From an uncultured Caldilineaceae bacterium (GTDB taxonomy: Bacteria > Chloroflexota > Anaerolineae > Caldilineales > Caldilineaceae), in contig CATOTS010000001.1 of assembly GCA_951813625.1 (NCBI GenBank), forward strand, positions 62,001-126,000: a stretch of 64,000 nt of DNA. The letters are read 5' to 3'. How positions within the stretch are numbered: the stretch's first letter is position 1; each line of letters opens with the position of its first letter. Under the pieces are notes generated by a model. It was not told the origin of the DNA. It saw only the letters and a program-made list of their open reading frames with translations, and ran no database searches. Below are positions 57,525 through 64,000 of this stretch, one piece after another. The translations under genes and the position numbers were made by a program.

Positions 57525-59885
57525 TCATCCTTGGGCCTGGGACTGACGCCAGATCTTTTCCAACGCGGTGAACGCCAGCGCCGGGCGATTGGCCCGTCTC
57601 TCATGATAACGGCCGGTATTGTAGGTCAGGATAAGTTCGCGGCGGGCGCGGGTGATCCCCACGTAGAGAAGGCGCAGTCGCTCTGCGGCCACTTCGCGGC
57701 GGGCTTCGCGCGTTGCCTGGCCGTCGGGGAATTCGTCAAGCGTGCCCATATGCAGATGCTCGGTCTGGGCGAGCGCTTCCGCGGTCAGATTGAGGCTGTC
57801 GCGCACATACCAGCGCTCGCCGCGGTAATCGTCGTCGTCTCCGCCGCTGGGAAAATCGTATTCGCTGAGCGAAGTAAGATAGACGCGATCCCATTCCAGG
57901 CCCTTGGCGGCATGCATTGTGGCAATTGTCACCTCGCCAGCGGGCGGGTCAAACCCGTAGGCATTCTCCACGAAATTGAGAAAGCGACTTCTATTTTGCC
58001 CGATATCTCTCAACGTCTGCCAGATTTCATGGAGTCGGATTTCGGGCCTGTCGCTAACCAGCCTGGCAAGATGAACGGCAACGCCGTGCGCAAGAGCCAG
58101 TTCCGCCTGTTCCTCGAAAAGGTCCTGCCCGAGGGTCAGAATCAGTTCGTCAACTGGCAGCTCTGAGGCCTCGCTCCAGCGGCGCAGCTGGGTACGAAAC
58201 GCGTCAACAACGGATCGAAAGCCCGGGTAGTCGTCGATCCAGCTGATATTGCTCAACCAGTCGCCGCCTGCCGCTGGAAAGAGGAATTGCTCCGGGTGGC
58301 GCAACTGGCCCAGCGCTCTGCCAAATGTTTGCACCGGCTTTGGCTCGTCGGCCCCCTCTTTCGAAGCCCCTTCTGCGTCGGCTGCGGCGTGCCGTCCAGC
58401 GCGGCCGGCACCTCCAGGAGGCGCCAAGGAGGCCGCCAAATTGGGATCCGTTGCGAAGAGAATCTGGCCGCGCCTGGGCCACCAGACATTCACCCAGACA
58501 TCTTGCAAGTGTTCTGGTTTGTGCGGTTGGCTGACGAAGCGCATCAGCGTCGTCAGGGCATCGATGGCGTTACGCGTTGTTTTGCTTGTACGCAATAGAG
58601 CGTCATTGTAGGGAATCGAGGCCTGATCAAAGGCTGTTCGAAAATCATCACCGCGAAAATGGTAGGGAACCAGGACGGCAACGGTCTTGTCGGAATTGTC
58701 AGGCAGCCAGCGGCGCAGACTCGTCTGGATGGCTCGCACCTCTTCGTCGGGTGTGAGTGCGCGATTGTGGAAGAATACAACTGGGTCACCGGGAGGGGGA
58801 TTCGCCTGGGGGTCGCCTTCGCCGGTGGGCAGAATGTGTGGGAGCGCAAGCGCACTTGCGGGCGAGAGGAATGGATGCTCGAGCCGTGCCCAATCGATCA
58901 GCTTATTTGCCAAATTGATGATGGGCAGGGCGCTGCGGCCGGAGTTCGGGAGCGGAAGTTCTTTCACGTTCTCGTGGGACACAAATTGACGCAGGAATTT
59001 TGGGTCAGCGCTGGTGAAGGAGGCGTTTATCGATTGATTGGGATCGCCGACGCGTACCCAGTTGCCGTGCGCGGCGGTAAGCATTCTCAGCATCTGCTCC
59101 TGAAGGGGGCTGCTGTCCTGGGCCTCGTCCTCGAGGACATAGGGCCATCGCTGCTGTAAGCGGTCGAGGAAGCTGCTATCGGTTTCAAGCGCCTGCAATG
59201 CCAGCAGTATCAGGTCGTTGAAATCGACTCCGCCGCGGACAGCCAACCCACGTTGGTAGTCGTTGTAGACCTGTAAGCCGAGTGAGAGCAGCGGCCAGGT
59301 ACCTGACTGGTGATTCAGGGCGTTGTCCAGTGCGGCGGCGTCGGTACGCAGGTCTTTTGCCTGGCGAATGACTGCTTCAGCGATATCTCGAGAGACTTCA
59401 GGGAGTTGGCGCTTCAGAACAGACTGATTGCTCAAGTGTTCGGGCTTGATCATCCCGCTCAGCACATCAGGATTGGCCTGCAAGTATCTATCTACGGCCT
59501 GCCGCTTCATTTCCTGGCTGGTGCGATCGTCGATAATGTCGAAATTCTCGGACAGGCCTACCAGGCCCGGCCGTTCGCGCACGATGTCGTGGGCCAAACT
59601 GTGGAGCGTACGGACGCGGAAGCCGCCCGGGAGCAGTCGTTTGCTTTGGATAAACTGATTGATGCGGGCGCGAAAGTTTTCTACGGCTGCGTTTGTGAAG
59701 GTGACAACCAGCACCTCACGGTTGTCGATGGGCCCGGAGCCTGCCAGTCTCTGAACCAGCTGCGCGGCAAGCCGGCTCAGTGTAAATGTCTTCCCGCTTC
59801 CGGGCACTGCGCTGACACCAAGCCGCCCAGACTTGTAGCGGAGAATCTCCTGCTGCGCCGGGCGGAGCTTTAATTCGGCGGCCAT
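57525..59885 (-). CDS. UvrD/PcrA-like superfamily 1 DNA helicase
   Basis: A 786-residue SF1A helicase. Motifs in order are Q/I SAVPGSGKTFTLSRLA, Ia VVTFTNAAVENFRARI, LHSLAHDIV, II YVLEDEAQDSSPLQEQML, III VRVGDPNQSINASF, the C-terminal V region TMHAAKGLEWDRVYLTSL and VI LLYVGITRARRELILTYN. It is somewhat longer than PcrA (about 730) and has no nuclease domain. A 40-residue Ala/Gly-rich low-complexity stretch lies mid-protein. It probably unwinds DNA in repair. An upstream small gene is on the same strand, 115 bp away. Confidence 0.92.
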   Translation of the reverse strand: MAAELKLRPAQQEILRYKSGRLGVSAVPGSGKTFTLSRLAAQLVQRLAGSGPIDNREVLVVTFTNAAVENFRARINQFIQSKRLLPGGFRVRTLHSLAHDIVRERPGLVGLSENFDIIDDRTSQEMKRQAVDRYLQANPDVLSGMIKPEHLSNQSVLKRQLPEVSRDIAEAVIRQAKDLRTDAAALDNALNHQSGTWPLLSLGLQVYNDYQRGLAVRGGVDFNDLILLALQALETDSSFLDRLQQRWPYVLEDEAQDSSPLQEQMLRMLTAAHGNWVRVGDPNQSINASFTSADPKFLRQFVSHENVKELPLPNSGRSALPIINLANKLIDWARLEHPFLSPASALALPHILPTGEGDPQANPPPGDPVVFFHNRALTPDEEVRAIQTSLRRWLPDNSDKTVAVLVPYHFRGDDFRTAFDQASIPYNDALLRTSKTTRNAIDALTTLMRFVSQPHKPEHLQDVWVNVWWPRRGQILFATDPNLAASLAPPGGAGRAGRHAAADAEGASKEGADEPKPVQTFGRALGQLRHPEQFLFPAAGGDWLSNISWIDDYPGFRSVVDAFRTQLRRWSEASELPVDELILTLGQDLFEEQAELALAHGVAVHLARLVSDRPEIRLHEIWQTLRDIGQNRSRFLNFVENAYGFDPPAGEVTIATMHAAKGLEWDRVYLTSLSEYDFPSGGDDDDYRGERWYVRDSLNLTAEALAQTEHLHMGTLDEFPDGQATREARREVAAERLRLLYVGITRARRELILTYNTGRYHERRANRPALAFTALEKIWRQSQAQG

Positions 59886-60000
59886 GGACTTGTGGTTGGT
59901 GGGCTGGGTGGGAGAGCTATCCTGGACGGTGAGGGCTGCTCTCCCCGGCGGCGTTCGAGGCTACGCGTCGGCTGAATCGGAGTGGACGAGCGCGCTGTTG

Positions 60001-60291
60001 TCAGGCAAGCTGGCCCAGCACTGTCAGTACGCCAACAAACTGGCCCTCTGCATCCATACTGGCATGGGTAATCAGGGCGGGGGCGGAGCGGCCGTCCTCC
60101 AGTTTGACCGTCATTTTGCGGTCTCTGTGGAGCTCGACCATCATTTTAGACGCGTTTAGGTTCTCAGTCTGATAGTAGATTCGAACCCGTTCGCCTGCCG
60201 GGTGGTTGTCGCTGCCGAATTCGACGACTTTTACGTCATCGAGTACTGCAACCGGCTCTATCGTCTGATCCAAGTAGAGCATTGCTTTCAT
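60001..60291 (-). CDS. Small unknown protein
   Basis: A 96-residue, soluble, mixed-charge protein with no membrane segment or signal. It contains an even alternation typical of a small beta-rich fold (VKVVEFGSDN, VRIYYQTEN, RKMTVKLEDG, GQFVGVLTVLG). I cannot name a family. It is upstream of the helicase on the same strand with a 115-bp gap and may be co-transcribed. Its own promoter is not apparent. It is less certain than its neighbours. Confidence 0.5.
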   Translation of the reverse strand: MKAMLYLDQTIEPVAVLDDVKVVEFGSDNHPAGERVRIYYQTENLNASKMMVELHRDRKMTVKLEDGRSAPALITHASMDAEGQFVGVLTVLGQLA

Positions 60292-60469
60292 GGAAAGCCT
60301 TTCGCATTTTCGACGCGAAGAAGTTCAAGTGGCTTACGTACCAAGACCCGAGATTACGCGTTAGTCACACGTTGCTTTACGGCAAAACCGTGTGTGCGGA
60401 GGGGCCGAAGCGCGTTGCAAGTCCGTTCATTTTAGCAGAAAGCCAAAGGCCGGAGCAAACCTACGGTTG

Positions 60470-61430
60470 GGTACGGGTGCATCCCAATCTTGGGGTGGGA
60501 ATCGTCTGGCGGTGAATCCAAGCCTGCGGCGGCTGGACATGTTTGCCGGCTCGGGCGGCACAGGGCAGGCACAAGGCCTGCCCCTACGGTGGCCGCGGGG
60601 TGCGTTGATTTGGGGGCGAGGCAACGGGGCGCCGGTTGCGCAGGGCCGCATTAGAACCCACACCCGGCGGCGGGTGGAGGGGTGTCATGGGGGCGTTGCG
60701 GGGGGAGTCCCCCCGCACAAGGGAGGGCCGGAACTGCAGGGGTCAGGGGTTAGGGGTCAGGGACTGCGGGGGGAGGTGCTTGGCGGTCGGGCGCGCGAGC
60801 GGCGGGGGACGCGCACATACGGCCGGATAGGCGCGCGGCGCGGTGGAGACAGGCTGGAATCGCGAACGCACGGTGGCGGGGCGACGGGCCGCCGTTTGCG
60901 CAGGGCTACTTTAGAACCCACACCTGGCGGCGGGTGGAGGGGTGTCAGGGGGGCGTTGCGGGGGGAGTCCCCCCGCACAAGGGAGGGCCGCAGGCCCGAC
61001 CGTCCAAACTGCAGGGGCCAGTGGTCAGTGGCCAGTGGTCAGTGGTCAGGAACTGCGGGGGGCGGCGCCTGACGGTCGAAGGCGCGATCGGCGGGGGACG
61101 CGCACATACGGCCGTATAGGCGCGCGGCGCGGTGGAGACAGGCTGGAATCGCGCAGGCACGGTGGCGGGGCGACGGGCCGCCGGTTGCGCAGGGCTACTT
61201 TAGAACCCACACCTGGCGGGTGGAGGGGTGTCAGGGGGGCGTTGCGGGGGGAGTCCCCCCGCACAAGGGAGGGCCGAAGGCCCGACCGTCCAAAAGGATA
61301 CAGGACAGCATATTCTGCAACTTTGCCAGCGGATGGAACATGGACCGGTTATGACTCGGTTGTTACCCGAGGTTTAGGGATTTGTTCCCCAAGTTTGGAC
61401 TGCGCCCGTTGCTTACAGGAGGCGATCAGG
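60470..61430 (+). repeat. Compound modular repeat block (copies 4-6)
   Basis: It contains three GC-rich cores at 60687-60731, 60947-61007 and 61233-61292. A heptamer array follows copy 4 at 60743-60763 and copy 5 at 61018-61045, each before a G-ACTGCGGGGG box. A direct repeat of about 205 bp is present at 60802-61007 and 61091-61292. The 3' tail after copy 6 matches copy 1 at 9.35-9.47 kb. A perfect 8-bp palindrome GGGCAGGC-N5-GCCTGCCC lies at 60563-60583. No gene is present. Confidence 0.85.
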
Positions 61431-61515
61431 GCAGTGTGAACGGGGCTCCCGCGTGCTGAAAGTGGCATAGGCCACCCACGCTGAAGTAGCTGCCAACCAC
61501 GACAGTTGCGGCAGG

Positions 61516-63189
61516 TCAGGAGGGCGTCCAGGCCCTTTCTGCGATGCCTTCAACGTGGGTCTTGACGTCCACAACAACTGGTCTGCCGGCATTGAATGCC
61601 TGGTCCAGTGCGCCGGCGAGTTCGCTGTGCTTGTTGACCGTCAGTCCCAAGGCGCCCATTGATTCGGCAATCCTGGCGAAATCTGCGTCCTTGAAGAGCC
61701 AGAGTTCATCGGAGCCGGCGGTGCGGCCTCCGTAGGTACCCTCGACACCGTCCTGTTCCTGATTTAGCGAATGGTTGTTATTCACGAGAATGACGGTGTT
61801 GATGCCGCAGCGCGCCGCCGTCTCAATTTCGGCGAGGTGGTACCAGATTCCGCCATCGCCGGTGAAGCAGAGAACGGGGCGCTCTGGCTGCGCGCACTTG
61901 GCGCCGATGGCTGCAGGCAACCCCCACCCGAGCGAACCTGCGCAGCGAATGTAACTTTGAGAGGGGTGTTTCAGATCCAACATTGTGCCGGTCCAGATGC
62001 CGGCGTGCCCGGTATCGGAGACAAGAATCGCGTCGGAGGGCAGGTAGTCCGACAGATCGCGGCAGAGGCGTTCCGGGCGCATGGGCAGGATATCTGAGTT
62101 GACATGCTGGGCAACGCCGGCCTTCCAGTCCTGGACCAGCTCCTGCACGCGGGCGATCCAAGCTGTACGTGCGGGTGCGGGAGATGCGCTGTCGATCATG
62201 CGCCGCAGGCTGCTCTTGACGTCTCCTTGCAGGCCGACTTGAACCGGATAGTTGCGCCCGATTTCCTCCGGGTTGATGTCGAGTTGGATGATGGGCGTGC
62301 TCTGGGGTGGAATCTGGTAGAAGTGGGTGACCTGTCCTCCGGCATGGCTACCGACGAAGAAGACGAGGTCGGCTTCATGCACTGCCTGATTGGAGCAGGC
62401 GCGGGAGTATGACCCGGGCACGCCCACGGCTAGTTCGTGGTCGCTTGGAAACATCGCTTTGGCGTTCAGCGAGGTAGCTACGGGGATTGAGAGCTTTTCG
62501 GCAAGTTCGATCAGCTCTGCGCGGGCATCGGAGGCTGTCACACCGCCGCCAGCGACGATGACAGGACGTTGGGCACTCTTGAGAAGCTGAAGCGCCGCCT
62601 CTATTTGGGAAGGTTCGGCTTCGGGACGGAAGGGAGGGAGCTTTGAGAAGGCCTCTTCGACAATAACCTCAAGATCAGCTTCTTCCTCCATCACGCTCTG
62701 GCCGGCAATACCTTCCAGCTCGATGTGAGCAGGTCCGGGTGTACCGGTTGTGGCTACGCGAAAGGCTTGGCGAAGGTATACGGGGAGGTGCTCGGGCGTG
62801 GAGACGTAGGCGCTGTACTTGGAAACAGCTGAGAAGGGATTGACATGATCAACTTCCTGATAGGCGTGACGCTTCTGATTGCTGAGAAACTCGCGGCCGG
62901 TCACTGCAACGACTGGCGAACAGGCCAGAAAGGCGTCCTGCAGGCCGGCGGCCAGATTGACCGCGCCGACAGATTGCGCCATGCAAAAAGCGGGGCCGCG
63001 GCTGACGCGAGCGAATGCGTCGGCCATGTAGGCGGCTGCTTTTTCGCCGTGGGTCTGCACTCGTTGTATCCCGAGCTTTTCCATCTCCATAAGGGCCCGC
63101 GGGCCGATATAAGGCATGAAGAATACATGGGAGATTCCGTAACCATGAACTGTTTCGGCGACGAAGCGGGCGCCTGTCATGCTTGGCAT
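61516..63189 (-). CDS. Thiamine-diphosphate-dependent enzyme (acetolactate-synthase-like)
   Basis: A 557-residue ThDP enzyme with the three-domain order of acetolactate synthase, benzoylformate decarboxylase and sulfoacetaldehyde acetyltransferase. It shows the catalytic Glu in THGEKAAAYMADAFARV and the central domain VAGGGVTASDARAEL. The cofactor-binding GDGGIWYHLAEIETAARCG with NNNHSLNQEQ is present. The start is ATG 63189 (MPSMTGARF) with AGGAGAAG nearby. The longer frame runs through the divergent gene and is rejected. Divergent from the Gfo/Idh gene, likely a carbohydrate or carboxylate catabolic pair. Confidence 0.87.
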   Translation of the reverse strand: MPSMTGARFVAETVHGYGISHVFFMPYIGPRALMEMEKLGIQRVQTHGEKAAAYMADAFARVSRGPAFCMAQSVGAVNLAAGLQDAFLACSPVVAVTGREFLSNQKRHAYQEVDHVNPFSAVSKYSAYVSTPEHLPVYLRQAFRVATTGTPGPAHIELEGIAGQSVMEEEADLEVIVEEAFSKLPPFRPEAEPSQIEAALQLLKSAQRPVIVAGGGVTASDARAELIELAEKLSIPVATSLNAKAMFPSDHELAVGVPGSYSRACSNQAVHEADLVFFVGSHAGGQVTHFYQIPPQSTPIIQLDINPEEIGRNYPVQVGLQGDVKSSLRRMIDSASPAPARTAWIARVQELVQDWKAGVAQHVNSDILPMRPERLCRDLSDYLPSDAILVSDTGHAGIWTGTMLDLKHPSQSYIRCAGSLGWGLPAAIGAKCAQPERPVLCFTGDGGIWYHLAEIETAARCGINTVILVNNNHSLNQEQDGVEGTYGGRTAGSDELWLFKDADFARIAESMGALGLTVNKHSELAGALDQAFNAGRPVVVDVKTHVEGIAERAWTPS

Positions 63190-63405
63190 GTTCTCTTCTC
63201 CTGATGGACTCGGTGGGCGTGCAGAACCATTGCAGAGTTGACTCAGCCAATTCATAACATTTGTTGGGCAACTTTGCAATCCTTCCGGCCGAAGATTTTC
63301 TTTCCCAACCCCTTTGGGCGGTCCACATGGAGAATGTGAAGTCAAGTCTTCAGGCAGCTTACCGGAGGGCGCCGCTTGCCATGCAGCATCGAAGGCCTCG
63401 CGCTG

Positions 63406-63434
63406 TTGAGCCAGCCCGCCAGTCGTGCTATGAT
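63406..63434 (+). promoter_or_regulatory. Promoter of the Gfo/Idh/MocA gene
   Basis: TTGAGC (63406-63411), 17-bp spacer, TATGAT (63429-63434). The start would be near 63441, about 40 nt before the GTG. Confidence 0.55.
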
Positions 63435-63481
63435 CGGCGCGAACAGACGATTGCTTTTGAGTTAATTGAAAGGAACGGAGT

Positions 63482-64000
63482 GTGACAAAAGCGCTAAAGG
63501 TGGGAGTTGTCGGGGTCGGCGGCATTGCGAAGACCCATATGCCCGGATGGGCCGCGTCAGAGGTGGCGGAGGTGGTTGCCGGGAGTGACGTCTCAAAGGA
63601 GGCGCTGGAAAGATGGGGCGCGCTGTACGGCGTTTCCAACCTGGTAGATGACCCTGCTGAACTATTCAGCGACCCGGACATCGACATTATCGACGTGTGC
63701 ACGCCGAATCGCTACCATGCGCCAATTGCCATCGGGGCCCTTGAGGCGGGCAAGCACGTTCTTTGCGAAAAGCCGCTTGCGCCGACGCCGGCGGAGATAC
63801 GCCGGATGATCGAGGCCCGAGACCGGGCCGATAGGCTTCTGATGACCGCGCAACACTTCCGATTTCGCGGCGACTCCCAGGCGATGAAAGCTGAAATCGC
63901 TACGGGTGTTCTGGGGGAGATCTACCATGCGCGCAGCTGGATGTTGCGCAGGGCCAATCTGCCGGTCCGGCCCGGTTTCATATACAAGAAGCATAGCGGC
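63482..64000 (+). CDS. Gfo/Idh/MocA-family oxidoreductase (partial)
   Basis: An open frame from GTG 63482 to the window end, at least 173 residues, no stop. I translated it by eye. It begins MTKALKVGVVGVGGIAKTHM with the GxGxxG-like fold start, has VCTPNRYHAPI and the diagnostic CEKPLAPT loop, then TAQHFRFRGD. The ribosome site AAAGGAACGGAG precedes the GTG. This family oxidises or epimerises sugars and inositols with NAD(P). Divergent from the ThDP enzyme, which may point to a shared pathway. The C-terminal half is missing. Confidence 0.9.
   Translation, partial: MTKALKVGVVGVGGIAKTHMPGWAASEVAEVVAGSDVSKEALERWGALYGVSNLVDDPAELFSDPDIDIIDVCTPNRYHAPIAIGALEAGKHVLCEKPLAPTPAEIRRMIEARDRADRLLMTAQHFRFRGDSQAMKAEIATGVLGEIYHARSWMLRRANLPVRPGFIYKKHSG

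Noticed and set aside
61018..61045. Heptamer array considered as a CRISPR remnant
   Set aside because: Units are 7 bp and directly adjacent, without spacers; no cas genes.
63190..63702. N-terminal extension of the ThDP enzyme frame
   Set aside because: It runs through the divergent Gfo/Idh gene and its promoter; the ATG at 63189 has a good ribosome site and family-like start.

Overview
The window reads as a piece of a moderately GC-rich bacterial chromosome. It carries housekeeping genes (proS, eno, groES-groEL, mnmA, coaBC, a CCA-adding enzyme, tRNA-Leu) mixed with envelope and carbohydrate genes. The gene mix suggests Chloroflexota, perhaps the Anaerolineae/Caldilineae side: a CIRCE-controlled groESL, an NB-ARC/TPR protein, many GNAT enzymes, a DHH-CBS-nucleotidyltransferase fusion, a bacterial alpha-2-macroglobulin, and several enolase-superfamily, HpaI-type and Gfo/Idh enzymes. 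This placement is inferred from gene content only. There is no rRNA, CRISPR array, phage module or transposase gene.

Layout. 0-6.2 kb: MFS transporter and DUF6504 protein (minus), then HpaI-type aldolase, FAD oxidoreductase and purine nucleoside phosphorylase (plus), then a double-GNAT protein (minus). 6.26-6.52 kb: an apparent small structured RNA with its own promoter and terminator, directly behind proS. 6.5-9 kb: proS and a CoA-binding protein. 9.1-9.5 kb: first copy of a modular repeat. 9.7-13 kb: acyl-CoA ligase, tRNA-Leu(GAG), enolase. 13.2-20.7 kb: cysteine desulfurase, membrane and TPR proteins, SLC13-type transporter, small Rossmann protein, NB-ARC/TPR protein. 20.8-23.1 kb: CIRCE-groES-groEL with terminator. 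23.4-28.5 kb: FmdE-like protein, mnmA, two small membrane proteins, two GNATs. 28.5-31.7 kb: rhamnose-type glycosyltransferase pair and YheT-like hydrolase (minus). 31.9-41.6 kb: AONS-like aminotransferase, quinate-dehydrogenase-like protein, amidohydrolase, CCA-adding fusion, galactonate-dehydratase-like enzyme, coaBC.

41.99-48.1 kb is one giant alpha-2-macroglobulin gene (minus) with an intact thioester motif. It is followed by about 2.9 kb without a credible gene (48.2-51.1 kb), packed with short repeats. Three of these are arrays with an exact 10-bp period. 51.1-57.4 kb is a minus-strand envelope cluster: O-antigen-ligase-like/TPR protein, polyprenyl-phosphate sugar-phosphate transferase, cyclophilin lipoprotein, VTT-domain membrane protein. 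Then come a UvrD-like helicase and a small unknown protein. 60.5-61.4 kb is a compound repeat block. The end holds a TPP enzyme divergent from a Gfo/Idh/MocA oxidoreductase that runs off the window.

The most unusual material is non-coding: (1) a dispersed modular repeat family with a 19-bp perfect palindrome core (six copies), linked in three copies to a heptamer array and a conserved ACTGC box; (2) the 10-bp-phased arrays of the 48-51 kb island; (3) the candidate sRNA behind proS.
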